Source: CAVRQM01 sp963723455 (GTDB taxonomy: Bacteria > Pseudomonadota > Alphaproteobacteria > Acetobacterales > Acetobacteraceae). Taken from it: a DNA stretch of 64,000 nt. Under the pieces are notes generated by a model, which made no database searches, was not told the DNA's origin, and saw only the letters and a list, made by a program, of their open reading frames with translations. Positions 9,765-18,983 of the stretch are shown in pieces. The DNA lies in contig CAVRQM010000001.1 in the NCBI GenBank assembly GCA_963723455.1, positions 186,001 through 250,000 of the forward strand, given 5' to 3'. Position 1 is the first letter of the stretch. Each line of letters starts with the position of its first letter. Both the position numbers and the translations under genes were made by a program.

Positions 9765-10317
9765 TCACCCGTCGCCGGTGATCGCCTGCAGATCCTGCAG
9801 CATGGTCAGATGCATCTGGATTGCCATGCGCGCCAGGACGGCGAGGTGCTCGCGGTCGTGGTCAGTCGGCACGCCGTTCAGGAACGCCTGCTGGATTTTT
9901 AGCAGTTCCTGGTGGCCCTGGATTTGCTCCAGCACGTAGACGGCGTCGAACGGCCTGCCGGCGCGCCTTCCAGCCGGGTCAGCATTGCCTGACGCGCCGG
10001 GTCAAGCGGCGCCGGCGGCGGATTGAGGGCGCCGGCCAGCACCTGCGCCACGGCGGTCTGCTCATTGATCTCGAATTGCGCGAACTTCTTGACCTTGGGG
10101 TGCATCGCGCGGGTCAGCGCGAGCTGGCTGGTCTGCTCGGAAGCGGCGCCGACCATCAGCGTCCGGGTCACATGGGCCGCCTCGCCCAGTGTCGCATCCG
10201 TCGCCAGCGGCCGGAGGCCGCCGGAGCCGTCGCGGTCTGCGCCCGGGTGCTGCGCGTCGCGACCAGCAGCCCGGCGGCCCCACCCGACATCGCCGCGAGG
10301 GCATTGCGTCGATCCAT
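9765..10317 (-). pseudogene. DUF4142 family protein, two apparent frame breaks
   Basis: The gene starts MDRRNALAAMSGGAAGLLV, a Tat/Sec-type export signal. It breaks frame near 10205 and continues as LATDATLGEAAHVTRTLMV, a DUF4142 (ferritin-like 'predicted outer membrane') helical domain. It breaks again near 9955 and ends in a helix-rich segment (FDAVYVLEQIQGHQELL and MAIQMHLTMLQDLQ) with a stop at 9765. The parts together make a normal-length protein of about 184 aa. Both breaks are single-base events in GC-rich sequence. Function of the family is unknown. It lies 97 bases downstream of the GMC oxidoreductase gene on the same strand. Confidence 0.7.
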
Positions 10318-10413
10318 GATGTGCCTCCGTATCCCGTGATGGGCCGGTCAACGAGGGCGGCTCCGGCCAGTTCTCCGGGCGCAGCGGGCGCCCGATCACG
10401 AATTCGAACCCGG

Positions 10414-12009
10414 TCAGTTGCGCATCAGCCCGACCGCCTTGTCGCCCAGCGCCAGCGCAATGGCGTTGGTGTTGCCCGATACGATGAACGGGATCGCCGA
10501 GCAGTCGATCACCCGCAGCGCATCGACGCCGCGCACCCGCAGCCGTGCATCCAGCACCGCCATCGGATCGCCGTCCGGCCCCATCCGCGCCGTGCCTACA
10601 GGGTGATAGTTGGTCTTGACCATCCGCCGAGCATAGGCCGCGAGCGCCTCGTCGCTCTGCGCCTCCGGCCCCGGCAGCATCTCGCGCTCGATCAAGCCCG
10701 CCAACGGCGGCGCGGCCAGCACACGGCGCGCGAACCGCATCGCCGCCAATGTCAGCCGGAGGTCGTCGGGGTGGCCGAAGAAGTTGCTGTCCACCACAGG
10801 CCGATCGCGCGGGTCGGCCGAGCGCAGCCGCACGCTGCCGCGCGCCTGCGGGCGCAGCAGGCAGGGCGTCAAGGTGCAGCCATAGGTCGCCCGCACATCG
10901 GTCACGTCGCGATCGAGATACACCGTTGGCACGAAATACAGCTGGATGGTCGGCCGCGCGCCGCCGTCGGGATCGATGAATGCGCAGGTCTCCACCCCCG
11001 TCGTGGTCACCGGCCCCGACCGGGTCAGCAGGTATTGCAGCCCGTTGCGGACCATGTTCCAGCCGCGGTCCTGACCGAAATAGCCCAGCTTGCCGCGCGC
11101 TGCGCTGATGACCGGAACCTCGTGGTGGTCCTGAAGGTTCTGCCCGACGCCCGGCAGATCGACGCGCGCGGCGATGCCGTGCTCGCACAGATGCGCCGCC
11201 GGGCCGATGCCGGACAGCATCAGCAGCTTGGCGGTGTTGTAGGTACCTGCGGCAAGCAGCACCTCGTTTTCCGCGCGCGCTTGCAGCGTGCGGCCGTGCT
11301 GCATGTATTCGACGCCCGCCGCGCGGCTGCCGTCGAACAGCACGCGGGTCGCGAGCGCCCCGGTGACGATGGTCAGGCGAGGGTCGCCCGCGACCTGCGA
11401 CAGGAACGCCGAGACCGCGCTGCTGCGCCTGTGGCGCCCGATCGTGTGCTGCATCGGCCCCACGCCCGCCTGCTGCGCGCCGTTGAAATCCGGATTGACC
11501 GGCACGCCGAGGGTCTGGATCGCCTGCATGTAGGCGTCGGCCATCGGATGGATCTGCCCGGGATCAGAGACCAGCAGCGGTCCGTCGCTGCCGTGATACC
11601 GGTCGTGCAGCCGCGCGTTGCGCTCCATGCCGCGGAAATGCGGCAGCATCTCGGCATACGACCAGCCGGCACGCCCGAGAAAGGCGTCCCAGCCGTCGTA
11701 GTCCTCGCGTTGCCCGCGCATGTACACCATCGCGTTGACCGCGCTGCCGCCGCCGAGCAGCCGCGCCTGCGGGATGATCGGCGCGCGGCCGCCCAGCTGC
11801 GGCTGCGGCACCGTCTGGTGCATCTCCAGGAAATCCTCGCGGGCGAGGAACTTCATGTAGCCGGCGGGCAGCTGCATCAGCCAGGGCTGACGGCGTTGCC
11901 CGCGCTCGATCAGCAGCACGCGCGCGCCGTGATCGCGCACCAGCCGCGTCGCCGCCACGCAGCCCGACGAGCCGCCGCCGGCGATGATGTAGTCGTAGTG
12001 TCCAGCCAT
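10414..12009 (-). CDS. GMC-family FAD oxidoreductase
   Basis: This 531-aa glucose-methanol-choline oxidoreductase has the Rossmann FAD motif GGGSSG (residues 11-16), the GMC signature around LLGGGSAVNAMVYMRG, and the catalytic pair His469 (NYHPVGTARMG) and Asn513 (SGNTNAIALALGD). It oxidises an alcohol to an aldehyde with FAD. Choline-dehydrogenase-like and alkanol-dehydrogenase members are both possible, and the neighbours do not decide. No signal peptide is seen, so a cytoplasmic or membrane-peripheral location is likely. Confidence 0.9.
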   Translation of the reverse strand: MAGHYDYIIAGGGSSGCVAATRLVRDHGARVLLIERGQRRQPWLMQLPAGYMKFLAREDFLEMHQTVPQPQLGGRAPIIPQARLLGGGSAVNAMVYMRGQREDYDGWDAFLGRAGWSYAEMLPHFRGMERNARLHDRYHGSDGPLLVSDPGQIHPMADAYMQAIQTLGVPVNPDFNGAQQAGVGPMQHTIGRHRRSSAVSAFLSQVAGDPRLTIVTGALATRVLFDGSRAAGVEYMQHGRTLQARAENEVLLAAGTYNTAKLLMLSGIGPAAHLCEHGIAARVDLPGVGQNLQDHHEVPVISAARGKLGYFGQDRGWNMVRNGLQYLLTRSGPVTTTGVETCAFIDPDGGARPTIQLYFVPTVYLDRDVTDVRATYGCTLTPCLLRPQARGSVRLRSADPRDRPVVDSNFFGHPDDLRLTLAAMRFARRVLAAPPLAGLIEREMLPGPEAQSDEALAAYARRMVKTNYHPVGTARMGPDGDPMAVLDARLRVRGVDALRVIDCSAIPFIVSGNTNAIALALGDKAVGLMRN

Positions 12010-12055
12010 GCCGCCAGTTCTCCGCCAGCCCGCGAGAAGGCTAGCAGCTCCGCGG

Positions 12056-12847
12056 CTATGGGGGCAGCGGCGCCCCGCTCTGCATCGAGAACGCCGCCGG
12101 CGAGATGCGGAAGTCGCTGCGGAACGGGCTGTCCAGCGAGACGATCAGCACGATCACCAGCGCGCCTGACGCGCACAGCGCCCCGGTCATCGCCAGATGC
12201 AGCCGGTAGCTGCGCGCGCCGAGCAGCGAGCTGAACACGATCAGCAGGCCGCCGCCAATCAGGATCACCACCCAGACCACCGCCGGCACCGTCGCGTGCA
12301 CCGCCAGCAGGCGGCCCTGGCGCGCCGCACTCAGCGCGCCGAGTTGTGACAAGACCTGCGCCTGCACGTTCGCAGCACCCGCGCCGTCCAGCCGGGCGCC
12401 ACCGACCGTGGAATGCAGCGTCTCCAGCCAATGTTCCGCGCTGACATCGACATGCCCGCGCGCCTGCGCCGGCCATTCGACCTCGACCACGGTTCGCACG
12501 TAGTCGCCCAGCGCGGCGCGCAACGGATCGCCGACCCGCGCCGGCAAGCCGAGCGACAGGCGGCGCAGCTCGGCCACCACGCCCGCCTCCTGGTACGTCG
12601 CCGCGCGCGCCTGATTGAACGCCTCCCACGTCAGCATCGCCACAAACGCCAGCAGCACGGCGTAGGTCACGCCGATCGTGCCGAAGATCGCGGTGACCGC
12701 CGTGCTGTGCGCGTCGCGGAACGCCACCGGCAGCAGCCGGTGCAGCACCACTTGGACCAGCATGCCGGAGGCGATGGTCAGCAGCACGATCGCCAGGCCA
12801 TACAGCCAGGTCGGCAACGAATAGACGACATCGGCATGCATCGTCAT
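12056..12847 (-). CDS. DUF4239 membrane protein (bestrophin-like)
   Basis: The 263-aa protein has four predicted membrane helices: two near the N-terminus (WLYGLAIVLLTIASGMLVQ and FGTIGVTYAVLLAFVAML) and two near the C-terminus (VPAVVWVVILIGGGLLIVF and MTGALCASGALVIVLIVSL). A soluble helical region of about 110 residues lies between. The layout and the conserved EAFNQARAATYQEAG segment match DUF4239, which is sometimes likened to bestrophin channels. Its ATG overlaps the CopC-like stop by one base, so it is coupled to that gene. Function unknown. Confidence 0.8.
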   Translation of the reverse strand: MTMHADVVYSLPTWLYGLAIVLLTIASGMLVQVVLHRLLPVAFRDAHSTAVTAIFGTIGVTYAVLLAFVAMLTWEAFNQARAATYQEAGVVAELRRLSLGLPARVGDPLRAALGDYVRTVVEVEWPAQARGHVDVSAEHWLETLHSTVGGARLDGAGAANVQAQVLSQLGALSAARQGRLLAVHATVPAVVWVVILIGGGLLIVFSSLLGARSYRLHLAMTGALCASGALVIVLIVSLDSPFRSDFRISPAAFSMQSGAPLPP

Positions 12848-13216
12848 CAGCGCGGCGGCGCGTCGACGGTGAACGGGATGCTGCCGGCGCTGGCCTCGCG
12901 GCCACGCGCCGGGCGAGTGGTCCAGCGCAGTTCATAGGCGCCTGGACGCAGCCGGCCGCCGCTGCCGTACAGCGTGTCGGGGGAACTCTCCAGGCGGGGG
13001 CGCAGGGTCTGCACCACGCGCCCGTCCCGCAGTACGCTCAGGGTCGATGCCGCGTGGTCCACCGGCCCGTCGAACCGCACGAAAAACCGGGTGTTCGCCC
13101 TATCCATCACCGCCCGCGCCACCGGGCGCGAGTTCCATGACTCGCATGGGTCGCGCGCAGGCAGCGGTCGCATGCAGCGCCACGATGCCGCCAAGCCAGA
13201 ACCCTGCATGTCGCAT
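12847..13216 (-). pseudogene. CopC-like periplasmic protein, one frame break
   Basis: An ATG at 13216 starts a secretion signal (MRHAGFWLGGIVALHATAA) and MRVMELAPGG in one frame. From about 13120 the CopC/YobA-type beta-sandwich (RFFVRFDGPVDHAASTL to IPFTVDAPPR) runs in a second frame. One extra base explains the shift, giving a 122-aa protein. CopC domains bind copper in the periplasm, but the usual N-terminal His cannot be placed with confidence here. The gene starts 14 bases after the 57-aa membrane protein gene and overlaps the DUF4239 gene, so the three form an operon. Confidence 0.65.
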
Positions 13217-13230
13217 CGCTCCCACGCGCC

Positions 13231-13404
13231 TCAATGGCCACCGACCATCGCACCCAGGCCGTGCATGACCAAATGCAGCGCGCCCATCATCATATCCGGA
13301 CGCACGATCGCCGCCACTATCAGCAACGCCAGCAGCAATCCGCCGACCGCAATGCCGATCCGCGCCGCGACCTGCCCGGCGCTCTCCGTCCCGTCCAGCT
13401 GCAT
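13231..13404 (-). CDS. 57-aa single-pass membrane protein
   Basis: This short gene starts at an ATG preceded by a GGGAGCGGGTG ribosome-binding region and encodes 57 residues. Residues 1-15 are polar (MQLDGTESAGQVAARI), a membrane helix follows (about residues 17-36, LLLALLIVAAIV in its core), and the tail is rich in Met and His (MMMGALHLVMHGLGAMVGGH). A Met/His-rich tail next to a CopC-like gene suggests metal contact, but that is inference. I do not recognise a family. Confidence 0.6.
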   Translation of the reverse strand: MQLDGTESAGQVAARIGIAVGGLLLALLIVAAIVRPDMMMGALHLVMHGLGAMVGGH

Positions 13405-13559
13405 CACCCGCTCCCGTCCGCTGATGTCCGCCGGGAAAGAACCGGCTGCGACATCAAGTTCGCGGCCTGGCTGCGACGGGTTACCTTACGTCGCGGCCAC
13501 CTTGCGCGCCGCGCCCGTGCGACGACACACTCGGGGCGACAGGGCAACGGGGGCGGCAG

Positions 13560-15005
13560 ATGGCGGACTACGATCTGGTGGTGCGCGGCGGGACCGTGGT
13601 GACGGGCGCGGAGACCATGCGCGCCGATGTCGGCATCCGCGCGGGCCGTATCGCGGCGATCGGCGAGGCGCTGGAGGGCGCCGACACGCTCGATGCCGGC
13701 GGGCTGCTGGTGCTGCCGGGCGGGGTGGACACGCATTGCCACATCGAGCAGCTGCAGAACGCGTCCGGCGCCGCCGACGAGGAGACGTGGGAGACCGGCA
13801 GCCGGTCCTGCCTGGCCGGCGGCACAACGTCGGTCGTCACCTTCTCGACCCAGTTCAAGGGCGCCGGCGTACTTGAACCATTGGCCGAATACCGCCGCCG
13901 GGCGGAGCGCGCGATGGTGGACTACTCCTTCCACCAGATCATCACCGATGCCTCCGACGAGGTGATCTTCCGCCAGATCCCGCAGGTCGTGGCCTCCGGC
14001 GTGCGCAGCCTCAAGGTGTTCCTGACCTACGACCCGCTGCACCTGGACGACCGCGGCTTCCTGCGCGTGCTGGCGGCGGCGCGCCGCGCCGGGGCGCTGG
14101 TGACGGTGCATTGCGAGAACTACGACGCGATCACCTGGCGCACCGAGGCGCTGCTCGCCGCCGGCCTGACCGCGCCGAAATACCACGCCTGGAGCCGCCC
14201 GCGCATGATCGAGCGCGAGGCGACACATCGCGCCATCGCGCTCGCCGAGATGGTCGATCAGCCGATCCAGATCTTCCACGTCTCCTGCGCCGAGGTCGCG
14301 GCCGAGATCGCGGCGGCCCAGCTACGGGGCCTGAAGATCTGGGGCGAGACCTGCCCGCAATACTTTGCGCTGACTGCCGCGGACATGGACCGGCCGGGTT
14401 TCGAGGGCGCGAAGTACATGTGCAGCCCCAGCCCGCGCGACGCAGCCGATCACGCGGCGATGTGGGATCTGGTGCGGCGCGGCGTGCTGGACGTCATCAG
14501 CTCCGACCATAGCGGCTGGCGTTTCGAGGGCGCGCGCGGCAAGCGGGTGCACGGCGACGATGCGCCGTTCCGCGACATTCCGAACGGGGTTCCCGGTCTG
14601 GCGGCGCGCCTGCCGATCATTTTCTCCGAGGGCGTGGTCAAGGGCCGCATCGACCTCAACGCCTTCGTGCGGCTGACCGCGAGCAACCCGGCGCGGCTGT
14701 TCGGCCTGGCCAACAAGGGCAGCATCGCCGTCGGCCACGACGCCGACCTGGTGCTGTGGGACGCCGGCAAACAGGTCACGCTGAGCAACGCGCTGATGCA
14801 GCACACGATCGACTACACCCCGTACGAGGGCATGCAGGTTACCGGCTGGCCGGTCGCCACGCTGCTGCGCGGGCAGGTCGCGATGCGCGACGGCCGGGTG
14901 CAGGCCGAACCCGGCTCGGGCCGGTTCCTGGCGCGCGGGCCGTACGACGCCATCCGGCCGCGCGGCGTCCTGCCGGACGGGTTCGACGCCTCGCTGCACG
15001 CCTGA
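13560..15005 (+). CDS. Dihydropyrimidinase / hydantoinase
   Basis: This 481-aa cyclic amidohydrolase opens the ring of dihydropyrimidines or 5-substituted hydantoins to N-carbamoyl amino acids. All binuclear metal ligands are visible: His59 and His61 (DTHCHIEQ), the carbamylated Lys152 (SLKVFLTYD), His184 (VHCEN), His240 (FHVSC) and Asp316 (SSDHSGW). The length is typical. No carbamoylase, hydantoin racemase or dihydropyrimidine dehydrogenase gene is adjacent, so pyrimidine degradation versus hydantoin use cannot be decided here. The gene stands alone between a divergent operon and a convergent membrane protein. Confidence 0.9.
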   Translation: MADYDLVVRGGTVVTGAETMRADVGIRAGRIAAIGEALEGADTLDAGGLLVLPGGVDTHCHIEQLQNASGAADEETWETGSRSCLAGGTTSVVTFSTQFKGAGVLEPLAEYRRRAERAMVDYSFHQIITDASDEVIFRQIPQVVASGVRSLKVFLTYDPLHLDDRGFLRVLAAARRAGALVTVHCENYDAITWRTEALLAAGLTAPKYHAWSRPRMIEREATHRAIALAEMVDQPIQIFHVSCAEVAAEIAAAQLRGLKIWGETCPQYFALTAADMDRPGFEGAKYMCSPSPRDAADHAAMWDLVRRGVLDVISSDHSGWRFEGARGKRVHGDDAPFRDIPNGVPGLAARLPIIFSEGVVKGRIDLNAFVRLTASNPARLFGLANKGSIAVGHDADLVLWDAGKQVTLSNALMQHTIDYTPYEGMQVTGWPVATLLRGQVAMRDGRVQAEPGSGRFLARGPYDAIRPRGVLPDGFDASLHA

Positions 15006-15007
15006 CA

Positions 15008-16528
15008 TCAGGGCGCCGCGGCCAGGCGGCAGGCATCCAGGATGAGGAAGTCCGGCTGCGCATGCAGCAGGGCCTCGGCGGCCGCGTCGCCGAGCCACGG
15101 TTCCGGGTAGAGCACCGTCAGGAACACGCCCGCGAACGCGCGCGCCGCGCACACCGGGGCGAGCGCGGCAACCGTGGCGCGCAGATGCGCCGCGTCGGTC
15201 AGGTTCCAGGGCTGCTTCAGCGTCTCGAACGCGGGACGCAGGGCGATCGGCTGCTGCGCCGGGTTGGCGAAGATCGCCGGCATGAACAGTCCGCGCGCCA
15301 CCACCTGCGTCGCGATCGACAGGATCGGCGGCGACCAGATGCGCTGCCAGCCGAGCGAGGCCAGCGGCGTGGCGTACGCCATCATCATCACCCCGCCGGC
15401 CGGCAGCGCCGCGGCCGCGCGGTCATAGTCCTGGAACACCAGTCCTGCCCGGTAGAACTGCGCCGCCAGCACCAGCGTCCGCGCCAGCACCGCCGTCGCC
15501 GCCGCCGCCTCCCAACGCGGCATTTGCAGCCGCGGGCGCGCCGAGGCGGCCAGCATCACCAGCGGCAGGATCGCCAGCCGCTGATCCAGCAGCGATCCGG
15601 AGCCCAGCCGCTCCGGCGAGGCCAGCACCAGGACGAGCAGTCCGGCCACCGCCAGGGCCGGCCCGGCGTCAAGACGCGGGCGCGCAGCCAACGCCGCCCC
15701 GATGCAGACGGTCAGCGCCGCCAGGCTGCTTGCGTCCTGCGCGACGCCGCCGCCCAGCAGCACGGCGGCGAACAGCCACAGCTTGCGCACGGCTGCTCCG
15801 GCGACGCCGATGCCGGGATAGCCGGCCGAAAGATCATGCCCGGTCCCGCCCGGCAGCGCCGCCAGCAGCCCGGCCACCACCGCCAGCGCCACCACCCAGG
15901 ACGCGCTCCCAAGCACTCGGCAGCAAGGCTCCGCGCGGCTGCCCACGAAGCGCGCCAGGTCGAAACACCCCAGCACCACCACCCAGGCGACTGCCGGCAC
16001 GACGTGGGTGAACAGCAGCGACGCCGCCCCGATGGCGGCGATCGCCAGCCGCCGCGCCGGATGCGCCTCGACGCCTACCCACAGCGCCAGCAAGCCGAGC
16101 ATCATCCCCACCGCGAGAATGTAGCCGACCAGGCCCCACAGCAGGGCGTTGCCATAGAACAGCAGCACCGCGAGGGCGGCCTTGGCCGGCGACCACGCCC
16201 GCAGCGCCCGCGCCAGCGCGCAAAACCCGGCCACAAACATGGCATAGGCGCCGACCAGAAGAAGTTGCGCCGCGGCCGAGACAGGCAGGCCGATCCGCGC
16301 CAGCCCGAGCGCGCCCAGATCGAGCGCCGCGTCGGGCACCAGGAAGCCGTCGAAACGGTAGAACCTGCCCCAGAACGCGCTGCCGCGCAGCAAGGCGGAC
16401 AGAATGTGGAACCGCGCCACATGGTTCGGCCAGTCCTGCAGCGGCGCCGGCCGGCCGACCAGCAGCGGCAGCGCGCCGGCGATCACCAGCGCGCCCATGG
16501 CCGCCCGTCGCGTCCGCCTGCCCCGCAT
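15008..16528 (-). CDS. Polytopic membrane protein of unknown function
   Basis: This 506-aa protein has about ten hydrophobic helices over residues 10-350 and a soluble C-terminal part of about 130 residues. After the first helix it has PLQDWPNHVARFHIL, a periplasmic-loop Asp segment reminiscent of GT-C-type membrane glycosyltransferases. That resemblance is weak and is only a hint. No signal other than the first helix is seen. It is convergent with the hydantoinase gene (stops two bases apart) and divergent from psuG (68 bases between starts). Confidence 0.75.
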   Translation of the reverse strand: MRGRRTRRAAMGALVIAGALPLLVGRPAPLQDWPNHVARFHILSALLRGSAFWGRFYRFDGFLVPDAALDLGALGLARIGLPVSAAAQLLLVGAYAMFVAGFCALARALRAWSPAKAALAVLLFYGNALLWGLVGYILAVGMMLGLLALWVGVEAHPARRLAIAAIGAASLLFTHVVPAVAWVVVLGCFDLARFVGSRAEPCCRVLGSASWVVALAVVAGLLAALPGGTGHDLSAGYPGIGVAGAAVRKLWLFAAVLLGGGVAQDASSLAALTVCIGAALAARPRLDAGPALAVAGLLVLVLASPERLGSGSLLDQRLAILPLVMLAASARPRLQMPRWEAAAATAVLARTLVLAAQFYRAGLVFQDYDRAAAALPAGGVMMMAYATPLASLGWQRIWSPPILSIATQVVARGLFMPAIFANPAQQPIALRPAFETLKQPWNLTDAAHLRATVAALAPVCAARAFAGVFLTVLYPEPWLGDAAAEALLHAQPDFLILDACRLAAAP

Positions 16529-16596
16529 CGACGGACGCTCCCACTTCCCCGCGCCGCATCGTATGACCCGGCATCACCCGACACGAAAGGTCGCCC

Positions 16597-17505
16597 GTGC
16601 TCGACATCGCGCCCGAGATCGCCGCCTGCCTCGCCGATGGCGCCCCGGTGGTGGCGTTGGAATCGACCATCATCACGCACGGCATGCCCTATCCGCGAAA
16701 TGCCGAGACGGCGCGCGCGGTCGAGGCGGAGGTGCGCGCCGCCGGCGCCACCCCGGCCACCATCGCGGTGGTCGACGGGCGCTGTCGCATCGGCCTGCCG
16801 GATGCCGCGCTTGACGCGCTGGCCGCGCGCGCCGACGCGGTCGCCAAGGCGTCGCGCCGCGACCTCGGCGTGATCGTGGCCCAGCGCGGCACCGCCGGCA
16901 CGACGGTCGCCGCGACCATGTTCCTCGCCGCTCGCGCCGGCATCGCGCTGTTCGCGACGGGGGGCATCGGCGGCGTGCATCGCGGGGCGGAGCGCAGCTT
17001 CGACATCTCGGCCGATCTGCTGGAACTCGCCGCCTCGCCGGTCGCAGTGGTCTGCGCCGGCTGCAAGTCGATCCTGGACATCCCGAAGACGCTGGAGGTG
17101 CTGGAGACGCAGGGCGTGCCGGTGATCGGCTACGGCACCCGCGACTTCCCGGCGTTCTTCGCGCGCGAGAGCGGCGCGCGGCTGGAGCATCGCTGCGATA
17201 CGCCGGCCGAGCTGGCCTCGGTGATCGCTGCGCAGCGCGCGCTTGGCGCTCCGGGCGGCCTGCTGATCGCCAACCCGATCGCCCCCGAGCACGCCATGCC
17301 GCCGGTGGAGATCGCGGCGGCGATCGAGGCGGCGCTGCGCGACGCCGAGGCGCAGGGCATCGCCGGCAAGGCGGCCACCCCGTTCCTGCTGCAACGGGTG
17401 CTGGCGCTGACCGGGGGGCGCAGCCTGGCGGCCAACATCGGCCTGGTGCGCGGCAACGCGAGGCTGGCCGCGCAGGCGGCGGTGGCGCTGGCCGCGCTGC
17501 GATGA
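16597..17505 (+). CDS. psuG: Pseudouridine-5'-phosphate glycosidase
   Basis: This 302-aa enzyme cleaves the C-glycosidic bond of pseudouridine 5'-phosphate to uracil and ribose 5-phosphate. Family hallmarks are VALESTIITHGMPYPRN near the N-terminus, RDLGVIVAQRGTAGTTVAAT and the Lys-bearing CAGCKSILDIPKTLEVLE. It starts with GTG, preceded by GAAAGG six bases upstream. The stop overlaps the kinase gene by four bases (ATGA), giving the classical psuG-psuK pair for pseudouridine salvage from RNA turnover. Confidence 0.95.
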   Translation: MLDIAPEIAACLADGAPVVALESTIITHGMPYPRNAETARAVEAEVRAAGATPATIAVVDGRCRIGLPDAALDALAARADAVAKASRRDLGVIVAQRGTAGTTVAATMFLAARAGIALFATGGIGGVHRGAERSFDISADLLELAASPVAVVCAGCKSILDIPKTLEVLETQGVPVIGYGTRDFPAFFARESGARLEHRCDTPAELASVIAAQRALGAPGGLLIANPIAPEHAMPPVEIAAAIEAALRDAEAQGIAGKAATPFLLQRVLALTGGRSLAANIGLVRGNARLAAQAAVALAALR

Positions 17506-18350
17506 TCCTGGTGGTCGGCGACGTGATGACCGACGTGATCGTGCGTCCGTCGGGTCCGCTGGCGCGCGGCACGGATTGCGCGGCCCGGATCGACGCCCGG
17601 CCGGGCGGTTCGGGGGCCAACGTGGCCTGCTGGGTCGGCGCGCTGGGCGGCGCGGCAGCGTTCGCCGGGCGGGTCGGCCGCGAGGATGCCTCCGCGCAGG
17701 AGGCGGCGCTGCGGGCGCAGGGCGTGACGCCGCATCTGGCCCTCGATGACACGGCCCCCACCGGCCGCATCGTCGCGATCATCGAGGCGGACGGCGAGCG
17801 CAGTTTCTACACCGATCGCGGTGCGAACCTGAACCTGTGCGATGCGGATCTGCCCGGCTCGCTGCTGGATCCGGCGACCTGGCTGCACGTCTCCGGGCAC
17901 GCGCTGTTCGCGGCGCGGCCGCGCGCCGCGGCACTGGCGCTGATGCGCCATGCCTACGGGCGCGGCATCCCCGTCAGCGTCGATGCCGGGTCGCTGGCGT
18001 TCCTGATGCAGACCGGACGGGACGCCTTTCTGGCCTGGACAAGCGGCGCGACCGTGTGTTTCGCCAACACGCCCGAGGCCGCCGCCCTGGCCGCCGGCCC
18101 AGAGGATTTTCCATGCCGCGTGGTGACGCGAGGCGCCGAAGGCGCCGAGGCATGGCACCGCGCCGGTCACGCGACCGCCCCTGCCCTCGCGGCGGACCTG
18201 CCTGAGACGACCGGCGGCGGCGACGCCGCGGTGGCCGGCTTCCTGCTAGCTTTCACGGCCGGCGAACCGCTGCCCGACTGTCTCGCCGCGGCGATGACAG
18301 CCGGCCGCCGGGCGGTCTGCGGCTTGGGCGCGCGGCCGTCCATCGGCTGA
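17502..18350 (+). CDS. psuK: PfkB-family kinase, probable pseudouridine kinase
   Basis: This 282-aa ribokinase-type sugar kinase has the N-terminal PfkB signature (RPGGSGANVACWVGALGG) and the C-terminal ATP/anion-hole signature TTGGGDAAVAGF. The catalytic Asp241 is kept, but the usual GAGD reads GGGD. It would phosphorylate pseudouridine to the substrate of PsuG. The assignment rests mainly on its four-base overlap with psuG. Alone it could be any PfkB nucleoside or sugar kinase. Confidence 0.85.
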   Translation: MILVVGDVMTDVIVRPSGPLARGTDCAARIDARPGGSGANVACWVGALGGAAAFAGRVGREDASAQEAALRAQGVTPHLALDDTAPTGRIVAIIEADGERSFYTDRGANLNLCDADLPGSLLDPATWLHVSGHALFAARPRAAALALMRHAYGRGIPVSVDAGSLAFLMQTGRDAFLAWTSGATVCFANTPEAAALAAGPEDFPCRVVTRGAEGAEAWHRAGHATAPALAADLPETTGGGDAAVAGFLLAFTAGEPLPDCLAAAMTAGRRAVCGLGARPSIG

Positions 18351-18395
18351 TATCGGCGCACCGCCGCTGCGACGGCTGCGAAATTCGTTGCGCGA

Positions 18396-18809
18396 TCAGT
18401 GTGTCTTGGCGTGCCGTCGTTGGCTGGGCTTGCCGGCCGCTTTCGCGCCTTTGGCCATCAGCGGCGCGCTCCAGTCCGTCATCCCCAGGTTCAGCGTCAT
18501 GGCGGCCGATCTGGATGACGAGCTGGACGGGATCACCGTCAGGAACACCCCGCCATCGCTCAACTCGATGACGTTCTCGATGACTTTGGCCCTTTGCAGC
18601 ACATCGACCAAGTCGGCGGCGCACCCGTCGGTCAGCAGCAACCCGGCGCGGTGCAGCGCCACCCGCAACTCGGCTTGGCTGCGCAAACTGACGCTCGCCA
18701 TCGCCCGCAACGCACTCAGAGCGTCGCTCACCACCGACGCCGAAAGGATCGCAACAGTGTTCGGCCGACTGTTTGACGCCAAATCGAAGCACCTGTCAAT
18801 CGTTCCCAT
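18396..18809 (-). CDS. Hypothetical protein, 137 aa
   Basis: The ATG at 18809 follows GGGAGAGCGACGGAT, a fair ribosome-binding site. The protein is helical, mixed hydrophobic and polar (LSALRAMASVSLRSQAELRV), with a Ser-rich stretch and a basic tail (KGAKAAGKPSQRRHAKTH). I recognise no family. A 148-aa plus-strand reading of the same DNA is less protein-like. The gene is convergent with psuK and divergent from putA. Confidence 0.5.
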   Translation of the reverse strand: MGTIDRCFDLASNSRPNTVAILSASVVSDALSALRAMASVSLRSQAELRVALHRAGLLLTDGCAADLVDVLQRAKVIENVIELSDGGVFLTVIPSSSSSRSAAMTLNLGMTDWSAPLMAKGAKAAGKPSQRRHAKTH

Positions 18810-18983
18810 ATCCGTCGCTCTCCCCGTTTTATGAATCAAACGGCGCACGGGCGGAACGGATGCAGGTTCCGGCCGTGCCGACGCCTGCTCGCGAGTTTGT
18901 GTTCGGCCCACGCTCGTGCGCGGGTCGGTTCCATTCGCGCCTATACTGTCCGCCAGCCGCCGCTGGGCGGCCGGGAGCCAGAC

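Noticed and set aside
10189..12234. 681-aa plus-strand reading frame opposite the GMC oxidoreductase
   Set aside because: It is a shadow of the GMC gene, whose FAD and catalytic motifs are clear.
18388..18834. 148-aa plus-strand reading frame opposite the 137-aa hypothetical gene
   Set aside because: The minus strand has a better ribosome-binding site and more even composition.
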